Positions 25,289-31,659 are shown, counted from the first letter of the stretch. The stretch: DNA of 41,598 bases from Eisenbergiella porci (GCF_009696275.1 NZ_VUMI01000049.1:1-41598); one strand, 5' to 3'. Numbers and translations: made by a program. Notes: generated by a model not told the origin, from the letters alone.

Positions 25289-26097
25289 CAGTCATCACCC
25301 ACCAGTTCCTCATCCGGAAGCGCTTCTTCCACTATCGCCTTTTTTGATTCCTGGCATCCATAATTACAGTCCAAATAATCTACATAGCCAGAATTAAAAA
25401 AAGTACTGCCATTTTGGGGCTTTCTCCAGGAATCTTTTTCCAGGTCTGCCAGATACCGATTTATGGCTCTCTCCATTTCATCACGGCCAATCTGAAGTAA
25501 CTTTTTCTTCTTGGCAGCGGATACCTGCCCTTTTCCTTTCTTTACTGGATATGATTTCCATAGTTGCTCAAACAGTGCATCGGCGTCAGCTGTGCACATA
25601 GTATTTATACTTATCTTATTTATACTATTCTGATCTAATCTAATCTCGGTATCCATCTGGTAGGCATTTGGTATGTCACATGTCATACCACTGGTAGACA
25701 CTTGGTTGTCATTTGGTATGACATCATTATTCTGAATACTATTATTCGGTTTTATATTTAAAGTATATGCTCCATTTTCCTTTATTTTTAGCCTGCTTTT
25801 TTCCTCCATATATTGAGTTTCATGATACCTGTCTCCCCTTATGTAATTATGGATTCTCCAGTGTTTGATAACTATCACACCGCTTTCAAAACACAAGATA
25901 AAACGCTTTTCAACAAGGACATTGAAATCTTCCTGGGATGCACCAATACACCTTATGATTTTCTTCGGATTATTCACAAAACCATCATCATCTGCCCGTA
26001 CCAGCAGATGGAGGTAAAGAGCCTGCGCAGATAATGGCATCTCCAGAAAGGGATCGCTATCTACTATTTTTTTAGACATCATTCTTTTTTCCGGCAT
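25285..26097 (-). CDS. phage replisome organizer / replication initiator
   Basis: 270 residues from ATG at 26095-26097 (GGAGGG upstream). The N-terminal domain (about 5-105) is a winged-helix type: SKKIVDSDPFLEMPLSAQAL, LHLLVRADDDGFVNNPKKII, and IVIKHWRIHNYIRGDRYHET. The C-terminal domain (about 180-250) has LFEQLWKSYPVKKGKGQVSA and STFFNSGYVDYLDCNY, seen in Firmicutes phage replisome organizers and helicase loaders. The low-complexity linker between them (Asn/Asp/Ser/Thr-rich) is encoded by a cluster of short iterons, like the origin inside lambda O. It probably melts the origin and loads the helicase encoded next. Confidence 0.85.
   Translation of the reverse strand: MPEKRMMSKKIVDSDPFLEMPLSAQALYLHLLVRADDDGFVNNPKKIIRCIGASQEDFNVLVEKRFILCFESGVIVIKHWRIHNYIRGDRYHETQYMEEKSRLKIKENGAYTLNIKPNNSIQNNDVIPNDNQVSTSGMTCDIPNAYQMDTEIRLDQNSINKISINTMCTADADALFEQLWKSYPVKKGKGQVSAAKKKKLLQIGRDEMERAINRYLADLEKDSWRKPQNGSTFFNSGYVDYLDCNYGCQESKKAIVEEALPDEELVGDDW
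25653..25724. repeat. iteron-like cluster, candidate prophage replication origin
   Basis: Within the linker region of the replisome organizer, CATTTGGTATG occurs exactly at 25665-25675 and 25710-25720, TGTCATACCA (25681-25690) is its inverted form (TGGTATGACA at 25714-25723), and degenerate copies CTGGTAG appear at 25657 and 25691. Both flanks are AT-rich (25605-25645 and 25735-25790). This arrangement matches origins nested in initiator genes. Confidence 0.6.
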
Positions 26098-26112
26098 TGG
26101 CAATCCCTCCTT

Positions 26113-27201
26113 TTAGATTGTATTTCCGGCCGATGCATGAAACCTTTCCATCTGCCTGAAATAATTCTCTACCGGGTCGCTAATCCCGCAATGAACATCA
26201 TAGTCACCCATACAGGAAAAATAGTTCACCCAGAAAAGAAAAACGTCCCTGTTGTAATACTCCTCCAGAAAACAGTTAATCCCATTGCCTATCGGTTTGC
26301 CTTCCGGGAAACGCTTTACAGCCTTCATAGTAGTAAAATAATCCTTCTCCATATATTTCTCCCCATTGTATTCCTTATCGGCCGGGAAAAGGCTCACAAA
26401 CTCTTCTGGGGTCAATCTGGATGCTGCCTTTACGATATCTGTCATGGCCTTAAAACTTTCTTCTATCTGGTAACAAATTTTAACCGGGCCACTGTTCTTG
26501 TTCCTGGTATAGTACCTGATTCCATAGTACACATGTTTTTTCCAGTCATCTGCAGTTCTCTTTCTTTCAGGGATATCACGATATTTTTCATAATTTCTCT
26601 TTATAAGAAAGGGCCTGTCTTTAGAAGTGGGCTTTGTCCCTGGGATTTCCCGAAGTATTTCCTTAACAAGCATTATTCTGGAGAAATGCTTTATCCGAAA
26701 AAACATTTCTCTGGCCGCTTCCCGAATCCACCTGTAACCCCGGTTAATCAGATTTCTGCTTTGAAACTCACATCGGATATATTCCATCAGTTCCTCTTTC
26801 CCAATGAAAGAATTACTTACGTTCGTATATTCCATCAAACGATTTTTATCCCAGCTGCGGAGCATCCAGAGAATATTATTCCGATTTACCGCCATATCAT
26901 CTAAGGACGAAGCATAATCCAGAATCTGTTCCATCTGCTCGTCATTCAGGTATGCCTCAAATACCCTCCGACTTTTCCTAAGGCCATAATAATTAAACAG
27001 AATGTCAATATTCACAAAATCGCAGATAATATCTTTCCCATCCAGTCCCACCTCGTCAAGAATCCGGGATTCACATAGTTTACAATAAGAACCCATCTGA
27101 AAAGCATTCATAATAGACCGTAAGCTACAGTATGGACTTTCGAAATATGCCCTTTCCTGTATGGCTTTATGCATACTCTGGCCTAATCCTATATATCTCA
27201 T
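26113..27201 (-). CDS. hypothetical early protein (362 aa)
   Basis: ATG at 27199-27201 follows AAAGGAGAG. The protein is basic and rich in Arg, Tyr, Phe and Asn; no transmembrane segment or signal peptide is seen. The N-terminal part has CKLCESRIL (a Cys pair) and FVNIDILFNYYGLRKSRR; the middle is Arg/Lys-rich (EAAREMFFRIKHFSR, RKRTADDWKKHVYYGIRYY). A predominantly helical, nucleic-acid-contacting protein is plausible. It sits directly before the replisome organizer in the early operon. I do not recognise the family and name no function. Confidence 0.75.
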   Translation of the reverse strand: MRYIGLGQSMHKAIQERAYFESPYCSLRSIMNAFQMGSYCKLCESRILDEVGLDGKDIICDFVNIDILFNYYGLRKSRRVFEAYLNDEQMEQILDYASSLDDMAVNRNNILWMLRSWDKNRLMEYTNVSNSFIGKEELMEYIRCEFQSRNLINRGYRWIREAAREMFFRIKHFSRIMLVKEILREIPGTKPTSKDRPFLIKRNYEKYRDIPERKRTADDWKKHVYYGIRYYTRNKNSGPVKICYQIEESFKAMTDIVKAASRLTPEEFVSLFPADKEYNGEKYMEKDYFTTMKAVKRFPEGKPIGNGINCFLEEYYNRDVFLFWVNYFSCMGDYDVHCGISDPVENYFRQMERFHASAGNTI

Positions 27202-27288
27202 TTTTTCTCTCCTTTTTATTCTTTGGTTTATGCCGCCGGGTTCCGGTGTGGGGACACCATTCCCCGGAAGGCATACCTGTTACTCTTC

Positions 27289-27540
27289 TTATGATGCATC
27301 AAAAAGTGTATTGAAAAGTTTCCTTGCCTTTGCCAGATTATCCTCAATTCTGTCCACATAATCATAGGTAATGCGGGACATAATCCGACAATCATCATAA
27401 CTGCACAATTTCTGGGCATCTGATTTCTCTGCTGCCAGTTTATCCCACAATTGATAACTCTGGTATCTGCCCTTCTCTGCATCATCTTCCATAACTGCCA
27501 GCAGTTCATCCAGTTCGGTAAGCAATTTATTATTCTTCAT
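27289..27540 (-). CDS. hypothetical early protein (83 aa)
   Basis: ATG at 27540 with GAGG nine bases upstream. The product is charged and helical: KNNKLLTELDELLAVMEDDA at the N-terminus, then RIMSRITYDYVDRIEDNLAK. Coiled-coil propensity is likely. It is part of the early operon between a 51-residue gene and the 362-residue gene. No family recognised. Confidence 0.65.
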   Translation of the reverse strand: MKNNKLLTELDELLAVMEDDAEKGRYQSYQLWDKLAAEKSDAQKLCSYDDCRIMSRITYDYVDRIEDNLAKARKLFNTLFDAS

Positions 27541-27553
27541 AGTTCCATCCTCT

Positions 27554-27709
27554 TTAACCCGCCGCCGTTGCCTTCCTCAGTCCCAGTGTTTCCCTCATGC
27601 AAGCCTTGGCCCCTTCACTCCATTCAGGTTCCTTCAGCATTTCCTGAAGCTCCTCATCCGTAGAAGGCTCCAGCAATAACATAATGATTTCTTTCATTTT
27701 TCCATCCAT
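27554..27709 (-). CDS. hypothetical early protein (51 aa)
   Basis: ATG at 27707-27709, TAA at 27554-27556, with GGGGTAGCAGG upstream. The product is an acidic helical peptide: MKEIIMLLLEPSTDEELQEM, then SEGAKACMRETLG. Thirteen bases separate it from the next gene and eighteen from the ImmA-like gene, fitting the tight spacing of the operon. A second in-frame ATG at codon 5 is possible. No function can be named. Confidence 0.55.
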   Translation of the reverse strand: MDGKMKEIIMLLLEPSTDEELQEMLKEPEWSEGAKACMRETLGLRKATAAG

Positions 27710-27727
27710 ACCTGCTACCCCTTTCCC

Positions 27728-28102
27728 TCATACTGCTGCCAGGCATAACGCTCTCAGCAGAATCCCTGCTGCGAAGTCAGCCTGCCGCTCACATTTATCA
27801 GCATCACTGTGATTTTCCAAGTGCCCTAAATGTATGTGGGACAGCTCATGTGCCAGCGAAAACACCTTCTCTTCTGCCGAATCGGTTTTCTCTATCCCAA
27901 TCACTTTCTTTCCCGCAATGGTGGCGACAGCTGCCGAACACAGGCCTTCCATGTCAATTTCCATCACACGGATTCCCTGGGCCTGTGCATTCCCTGACAG
28001 AAAGTGGTATAAATGCTTTGCCCTTCCCCTTTCAGAAATACGCTGATTGAGGATTACCGGAATCTGGCTTTCCGGCTCCGCACTGTATATGTATTTACTC
28101 AT
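27728..28102 (-). CDS. ImmA/IrrE-like zinc metallopeptidase
   Basis: 124 residues. The motif HELSHIHLGH (H85, E86, H89) is the HExxH zinc site, followed by ERQADFAAG with the third ligand region typical of ImmA/IrrE (COG2856). In ICEBs1 and related elements ImmA cleaves the XRE repressor to allow induction. The local CI-like repressor has no autoproteolysis domain, so cleavage by this enzyme is an attractive route. It differs from ICEBs1 in lying inside the lytic operon, 2.7 kb from the repressor. The start overlaps the previous gene by eight bases. The family is sure; the target is inferred. Confidence 0.85.
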   Translation of the reverse strand: MSKYIYSAEPESQIPVILNQRISERGRAKHLYHFLSGNAQAQGIRVMEIDMEGLCSAAVATIAGKKVIGIEKTDSAEEKVFSLAHELSHIHLGHLENHSDADKCERQADFAAGILLRALCLAAV

Positions 28103-28340
28103 AAATTACTCCTTCCAGCATCTTCTCTCTTTTTATATCACAAACGGCCTCGATTAACTTTTTACACCAAACTATTACACTCTGCGGCATTTTCATTTCT
28201 TCCATCTGGGAAGTCCAGATTTTCCCCAATTCCTCCGTTTCAGAAACAGACCAGTCATATACTTCTTCATAAAATTCTCTGATAAGCGCCTTGTATGACT
28301 CTTCGCGTTTTTCCTCATTCTGAAAACCATGTTTTTTCAT
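28095..28340 (-). CDS. hypothetical early protein (81 aa)
   Basis: ATG at 28340 with AAGGGG upstream. Helical and charged: EEKREESYKALIREFYEEVY, SETEELGKIWTSQMEEMKM, CKKLIEAVCDIKRE. It overlaps the ImmA-like gene by eight bases, so the two may be translated together and could act together. The ATG directly follows a run of hairpins in the leader (28365-28451). No family recognised. Confidence 0.6.
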   Translation of the reverse strand: MKKHGFQNEEKREESYKALIREFYEEVYDWSVSETEELGKIWTSQMEEMKMPQSVIVWCKKLIEAVCDIKREKMLEGVIYE

Positions 28341-28364
28341 AAAAACCCCTTTCTTTTTCTTAGG

Positions 28365-28406
28365 GGATATGCTATCGTTAGGTTGTGTTTATTGGATAGC
28401 ATATCC
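28365..28406. repeat. perfect 12-bp inverted repeat in the early-operon spacer
   Basis: GGATATGCTATC (28365-28376) and GATAGCATATCC (28395-28406) are exact reverse complements separated by 18 bases. It lies between the small HTH gene and the 81-residue gene, and either strand could form a stem-loop. It could be an operator or an RNA structure. Confidence 0.65.
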
Positions 28407-28414
28407 TTGATACT

Positions 28415-28451
28415 GCCTTTGTCAAAGCGCCAACTTTGCAAAGGCTTTTTT
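28415..28451 (+). terminator. plus-strand rho-independent terminator in the early operon
   Basis: GCCTTTGTCAAAG pairs with CTTTGCAAAGGC (one bulge), loop of six bases, then TTTTTT at 28446-28451 on the plus strand. The orientation is opposite to all neighbouring genes, so it either ends an unseen plus-strand RNA or functions as a hairpin in the minus-strand mRNA. Confidence 0.6.
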
Positions 28452-28460
28452 ATGTAACAA

Positions 28461-28715
28461 TTACTCATCTATTTTTCCCCAGAGGATTAATCCACGATCC
28501 TCCTTGCTGATTTTTAGAGCTTCACACAGGCACCAGAGCTCATCCAACGTAAAAGTTTCTGGCCGTTTCCTTTTATTCTGAAGAGTTCGTTTGACTACAT
28601 CCATTTTTTGTGCCACATGCTCCTCATCCTCTCCACGCAGATCCATATATTTAGAAATAATTGATTGCGCTACTCTTCTCCGTTCCATTCCCGGTGTTAG
28701 CCTTGTTTTAGGCAT
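28461..28715 (-). CDS. small helix-turn-helix protein (84 aa)
   Basis: A basic N-terminus (MPKTRLTPGMERRRVAQSI) is followed by an XRE-like pattern, DEEHVAQKMDVVKRTLQNKR, then TFTDELW-like LDELWCLCEALKISKEDRG. The order of helices resembles phage HTH regulators of Cro size. It lies in the early operon downstream of two antirepressor genes. It could bind one of the palindromes in the region; this is not shown. The gene is 11 bases from the preceding antirepressor gene. Confidence 0.65.
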   Translation of the reverse strand: MPKTRLTPGMERRRVAQSIISKYMDLRGEDEEHVAQKMDVVKRTLQNKRKRPETFTLDELWCLCEALKISKEDRGLILWGKIDE

Positions 28716-28726
28716 CCTTCCCCCTC

Positions 28727-29572
28727 CTATCCCTGGTCGAACTCAAACTGATAAACTACCATACATGTTTTCAGACTACCTTTTGAGTTCTCATAGATAA
28801 TCTTTACCGGATAATTGTTCACTTCCAACCAGCCCTTTACCTTATTAAGTACAGACGGTGTATACTGGGTTGTCACATCATCGTGACCGTTCCGAGTGAA
28901 GGCAGTTGTAACAATCTCGTTTTCTTCGATATCCATCTGCTTTATAATGGCACTGACTGCCAGACAATGCGGATTCCCTGTTTTCGACATAATGCCCAGT
29001 TCTCGTGCCATTTCCGTACAGTCATAAAGTTTCGGCATAGCCTCCTTATCAGTAAGCAATGGAGCTTTAACCTCATATCCTGCATCTGTATAAATCCGTT
29101 TTATTTCGGCGGCAATGAAAATTTTATCTACTCCAGCCTTTTCCAGCGAACTTTGCACATTCTTTACCATCATGTTTACGGAAGACAATGGAGTTTTCTT
29201 GACGGAAGATTTCTCTATTTTCTTCTTTTCTTTTTCTTCATTGTATTTCGCTTCCACCCTAATAAAATACCGGCGCACCCGCTTGCCCTGCTCATTACGT
29301 TCCAACATTGCCATTTCCTTGGCCGTATCCAGCTTGATGATGTATTCCTGCTTTGGACGGCCTCCTGAGGGTTTTTCACAATTTTGTGAAAAACTCTGAT
29401 AATCCACATTTTCCGCGGCATCGCATTCCACAAAACGGCCTTTTATCCAATCTGTATACTGACGCTTACTGCCAAGATTATCGTATAACTCTGTACCATA
29501 TACGACCTTCTCACCTGTGCTGGTCACATATACCGGAACCAATTCGTTTTCAAGTAATTTTAATTCGTTCAT
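28727..29572 (-). CDS. AntA-type antirepressor (second copy)
   Basis: 281 residues, ATG at 29572 behind AAGGAGAA. The N-terminal domain (about 15-110) has the AntA pattern: VYGTELYDNLGSKRQYTDWI, then CEKPSGGRPKQEYIIKLDTA and EMAMLERNEQGKRVRRYF. A charged linker leads to a C-terminal domain (about 185-275) with LYDCTEMARELGIMSKTG and TQYTPSVLNKVKGWLEVNNY, a winged-helix-like anti-repressor/KilA-type arrangement. Known antirepressors bind or displace phage repressors. It shares the first four residues (MNEL) with the copy upstream but has a different C-terminal domain. Confidence 0.8.
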   Translation of the reverse strand: MNELKLLENELVPVYVTSTGEKVVYGTELYDNLGSKRQYTDWIKGRFVECDAAENVDYQSFSQNCEKPSGGRPKQEYIIKLDTAKEMAMLERNEQGKRVRRYFIRVEAKYNEEKEKKKIEKSSVKKTPLSSVNMMVKNVQSSLEKAGVDKIFIAAEIKRIYTDAGYEVKAPLLTDKEAMPKLYDCTEMARELGIMSKTGNPHCLAVSAIIKQMDIEENEIVTTAFTRNGHDDVTTQYTPSVLNKVKGWLEVNNYPVKIIYENSKGSLKTCMVVYQFEFDQG

Positions 29573-29612
29573 GTGTTCTCCTTTTCTATTTCAGTTCTCT
29601 TCAATTTAGACA

Positions 29613-30461
29613 TTATTCAGACGAGCACACATTATAAACCGCCAGCATTTCACGGATTACCGATTCATAAACAGGCTTCAAGTCCTTGTCCCCTTCTATA
29701 ATAGAAAGCTTGTTTATTTCCTCTATTTGCCGTTTTGTCGCCCCCGCCGTAGCAGCATCACCCCTTGCACGCGCAACCCTCTGGCTGAGCCTGCAGGAGC
29801 GCTTCTGGTTAAGTCGTTCGTAGCTTTCGTTCCATACTGCCTGATACCGCTCTTTTGTGCTTCCAATGAAGGGATAATTCTCACTTCCTGCAACCGCGGA
29901 TATATTGTTTTTCACCCATGTACGGAAGTCCATCTCTACCGGCTTTGCCAGGGCCTGAGTAATCACTTTCTGATTCTCCTGAACCTTCAGCAGTTCTTCC
30001 GCCTGACGTTCCTGTTCTGCCTTCTGTCGTTTTTGCTCCATTTCCATATTGATCATGAACTGCAGCTGCGGTGACATCTCCTGCATCCGAAGCACCATTT
30101 CCTTGGCACCATCCTCTACCTTTGTAAAATAGTCTCTGGCATCTTCGCCCTTCTGGTTCTTCTGAGTCATGGAAAGTTTCTTTGCGAAATGGGCAGTAAG
30201 CTTAAAATCTTCACGCTGAATTTTCCCACCGGTGGGCGTCTCCGCATCAAAGAGGAATCGCACATAATCCTCGTTTTCCGTGGCAAATTCATTTTCTGTA
30301 ATATTTGTTTTACACCACCTTGCAAAGTCAGCTTTCCTTAACTCCAAGAATCCATAAAGCTTTCTTGCAGTGGTCATCCCGTTCTCATCAATCCCCAAGG
30401 CAATCTCAATCGGGGTTAATTTTGATGTGTCTGTCTCTTTCTGACTAAATAATTCGTTCAT
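29613..30461 (-). CDS. AntA-type antirepressor with ORF6C-like C-terminus
   Basis: 282 residues, ATG at 30461 overlapping the Cro-like stop by four bases, with AAGGAGGA upstream. N-terminal AntA domain (about 20-110): TARKLYGFLELRKADFARWC, TGGKIQREDFKLTAHFAKKL. A coiled coil follows near 130-165, and the C-terminus (about 190-282) shows the ORF6C layout ending KPVYESVIREMLAVYNVC. The product is expected to interfere with the prophage repressor. The operator-like palindrome at 30478-30494 lies about 20 bases upstream, inside the end of the Cro-like gene. Confidence 0.85.
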   Translation of the reverse strand: MNELFSQKETDTSKLTPIEIALGIDENGMTTARKLYGFLELRKADFARWCKTNITENEFATENEDYVRFLFDAETPTGGKIQREDFKLTAHFAKKLSMTQKNQKGEDARDYFTKVEDGAKEMVLRMQEMSPQLQFMINMEMEQKRQKAEQERQAEELLKVQENQKVITQALAKPVEMDFRTWVKNNISAVAGSENYPFIGSTKERYQAVWNESYERLNQKRSCRLSQRVARARGDAATAGATKRQIEEINKLSIIEGDKDLKPVYESVIREMLAVYNVCSSE

Positions 30462-30685
30462 GAGTCCTCCTTACTTATTCTACATTTTGTAGAAGTATTA
30501 CCAAAAAAAATTGTATCAACACTTTCTCCTAAAGCATGTGCAATAATTTTAGCATTACCAATTGACACATTATCCGGATTTTCTTCCCACGCCGCATAAG
30601 TATTTCTATGCACATTACATTTTGACGCCATTTCTTCCTGAGATAATTCTTTCGCCAATCTCCATTGTTTCATTGTAAGTCCCAT
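30458..30685 (-). CDS. Cro-like XRE family regulator
   Basis: 75 residues from ATG at 30685 with GGGAGGTGA upstream. The XRE helix-turn-helix is clear: TMKQWRLAKELSQEEMASKC, then VHRNTYAAWEENPDNVSIGN and AKIIAHALGE. It is the first gene of the rightward-to-left early operon, divergent from the CI-like repressor, hence the Cro position. The promoter is at 30723-30751 with an operator in its spacer. The 3' end of the gene contains another perfect operator-like palindrome. Confidence 0.88.
   Translation of the reverse strand: MGLTMKQWRLAKELSQEEMASKCNVHRNTYAAWEENPDNVSIGNAKIIAHALGESVDTIFFGNTSTKCRISKEDS
30478..30494. promoter_or_regulatory. operator-like palindrome inside the Cro-like gene
   Basis: TTCTACATTTTGTAGAA is a perfect palindrome with the core CTACATTTTGTAG identical to the operator at 30731-30743. 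It sits in the last codons of the Cro-like gene, just before the antirepressor start at 30461. Confidence 0.6.
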
Positions 30686-30700
30686 AATTTATTCACCTCC

Positions 30701-30713
30701 CTACGTTTTGTGG
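30701..30713. promoter_or_regulatory. operator O1 (degenerate)
   Basis: CTACGTTTTGTGG, a degenerate copy of the CTACA-N3-TGTAG operator, between the Cro promoter and the Cro start codon. Confidence 0.45.
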
Positions 30714-30722
30714 ACTAGTGTT

Positions 30723-30751
30723 ATAATATACTACATTTTGTAGAATGTCAA
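30723..30751 (-). promoter_or_regulatory. early (Cro/lytic) promoter
   Basis: Minus strand TTGACA (30746-30751), 17-base spacer, TATTAT (30723-30728). The perfect operator CTACATTTTGTAG occupies the spacer. Confidence 0.88.
30731..30743. promoter_or_regulatory. operator O2 (perfect palindrome)
   Basis: CTACATTTTGTAG lies between the -35 and -10 boxes of the lytic promoter; repressor bound here would block RNA polymerase. Confidence 0.8.
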
Positions 30752-30760
30752 CAGTTTTCT

Positions 30761-30773
30761 CTACAAAATGCAT
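30761..30773. promoter_or_regulatory. operator O3
   Basis: CTACAAAATGCAT, left half site intact and right half degenerate, between the two -35 boxes. Confidence 0.6.
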
Positions 30774-30780
30774 ATTTCAA

Positions 30781-30809
30781 TTGACATACCTCTACAAATT
30801 GCATATAAT
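30781..30809 (+). promoter_or_regulatory. repressor maintenance promoter
   Basis: TTGACA (30781-30786), 17-base spacer, TATAAT (30804-30809): both boxes are consensus. The spacer holds an operator half site. Confidence 0.88.
30792..30804. promoter_or_regulatory. operator O4
   Basis: CTACAAATTGCAT, in the spacer of the repressor promoter. It suits negative autoregulation of the repressor or its shut-off by the Cro-like protein. Confidence 0.6.
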
Positions 30810-30832
30810 TCTAAGTAGAAAGGCGGTGTACT

Positions 30833-31195
30833 ATGAGTATAGGTGATAATATTAAAAAAATAAGAGAACAGAGGAATTTAAGACAATCTGAACTTGCTGA
30901 AATATTAGGTGTAAGCGATAAAACTATTTCTTCGTGGGAAATAAACAGAACAGAGCCGAAAATGGGAATGGTAGAAAAAATATGTGATGCTCTAAAATGT
31001 AGAAAAACAGATATTATAGGGAATGAACAAGACAGTATAGATGAAAAAGCTACTGCAATTGGGCAAGAAATTTTAAATAATGAGGAATTACGCAAACTGT
31101 TCGATGCTTCCAGAGATGTGACACAGGAAGACCTTCGAACCATAAACGCTTTGCTGTTATCACTCAAAAAAGCTGCAGAAAGAAAAGAAAAATAG
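30833..31195 (+). CDS. CI-like XRE family repressor
   Basis: 120 residues from ATG at 30833, site AAAGGCGG. XRE domain at about 5-60: IKKIREQRNLRQSELAEILG, VSDKTISSWEINRTEPKMGM. The C-terminal half is a helical dimerisation-type segment (EEKATAIGQEILNN-like, then LRKLFDASRDVTQEDLRTIN) with no LexA/S24 peptidase motif, so it cannot self-cleave. Relief of repression must come from another factor; the ImmA-like peptidase (27728-28102) or the two antirepressors are candidates. It is divergent from the Cro-like gene and probably maintains lysogeny. Confidence 0.88.
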   Translation: MSIGDNIKKIREQRNLRQSELAEILGVSDKTISSWEINRTEPKMGMVEKICDALKCRKTDIIGNEQDSIDEKATAIGQEILNNEELRKLFDASRDVTQEDLRTINALLLSLKKAAERKEK

Positions 31196-31203
31196 GTTTT
31201 GTC

Positions 31204-31241
31204 AAATCTTTGCTCAACGAAATTCGTTGAGCGAAAGATTT
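31204..31241. repeat. long imperfect hairpin after the repressor gene
   Basis: AAATCTTTGCTCAACGAA faces TTCGTTGAGCGAAAGATTT with one bulge. No U-run follows on either strand, so it is a weak or unconventional terminator, or a processing signal. Confidence 0.5.
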
Positions 31242-31396
31242 CCTGAATAACCATTTAGCTATGAGCTACTACTTACAATTTAGAATCCATTCGTCCAGCA
31301 AACAATATTGACTTTTGACAACCTAATATACTTACCCGGGCAGCCGGGAGGGCGTGCGTGCCATCCGTTCTGAGTCTTGCAGAAAGGATGATGCTT

Positions 31397-31477
31397 ATGA
31401 GTACATATGAAGAACTCATGATAATCATAGCAGTTGCTGGATTAATCATTGCGATTCTGAATTTAAAAAATAAGTAA
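31397..31477 (+). CDS. small hydrophobic toxin (Hol_Tox-like type I toxin)
   Basis: A 26-residue peptide: MSTYEELMIIIAVAG and then LIIAILNLKNK. AGAAAGGA stands at good distance from ATG 31397-31399; an in-frame ATG three codons upstream is closer to that site and less likely. One hydrophobic helix with a short basic tail and the MSTYE start are hallmarks of the putative holin-like toxin family, which includes TxpA-like type I toxins that insert into the membrane. The stop codon lies in the stem of the terminator, and an antisense RNA promoter faces it from the right. Confidence 0.75.
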   Translation: MSTYEELMIIIAVAGLIIAILNLKNK

Positions 31478-31570
31478 GCCGCCCTGCTCCTTGGCCGGAT
31501 GGGCGGCTTACTAAAAAAGTTATACTCCGCCGGGACGGATAGGCTTAATCTATCTTCCGGCTGTCTTGTT
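31465..31570 (-). ncRNA. predicted antisense antitoxin RNA (type I system)
   Basis: A minus-strand promoter at 31577-31604 would start an RNA near 31570 with no reading frame of note. It runs into the shared terminator hairpin 31474-31511, and on this strand the hairpin is followed by TTATTTTTT. The RNA would therefore overlap the 3' end of the toxin mRNA, the arrangement of txpA/RatA-like systems. Boundaries are estimates from promoter and terminator. Confidence 0.6.
31474..31511. terminator. bidirectional terminator shared by toxin mRNA and antisense RNA
   Basis: GTAAGCCGCCC (31474-31484) pairs perfectly with GGGCGGCTTAC (31501-31511). TAAAAAAGTT follows on the plus strand, and a U-rich run follows on the minus strand, where termination looks strongest. 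Confidence 0.8.
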
Positions 31571-31576
31571 AAGTAT

Positions 31577-31604
31577 ATTATAGCAAATATACTCAAAAAG
31601 TCAA
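31577..31604 (-). promoter_or_regulatory. promoter of the antisense RNA
   Basis: Minus strand TTGACT (31599-31604), 16-base spacer, TATAAT (31577-31582). Near-consensus, stronger than anything visible before the toxin. Confidence 0.75.
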
Positions 31605-31642
31605 TTTAAAAACCGCTCCGATGTTCCCCAACACCAGAGCGG
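31605..31642 (-). terminator. minus-strand terminator upstream of the antisense promoter
   Basis: Minus strand CCGCTC, 18-base loop, GAGCGG (31612-31642 region), then TTTTTAAA. It would stop transcription arriving from the integrase side before the antitoxin promoter. Confidence 0.55.
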
Positions 31643-31659
31643 CCGCGCAAATACCAGCG

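Noticed and set aside
26137-26904. 255-codon plus-strand frame opposite the 362-residue early gene
   Set aside because: No ribosome binding site or promoter; the minus-strand gene fits the operon spacing and has a good start.
27167-27274. 35-codon minus-strand frame between two early genes
   Set aside because: Weak ribosome site, unusual Arg/Lys/Pro-rich composition, and 35-base overlap into the next gene; not supported enough to list as a gene.
31300-31396. Strong promoter for the Hol_Tox-like toxin
   Set aside because: TTGACT and TATACT are present but only 13 bases apart, and other pairings are poor, so no promoter is annotated.
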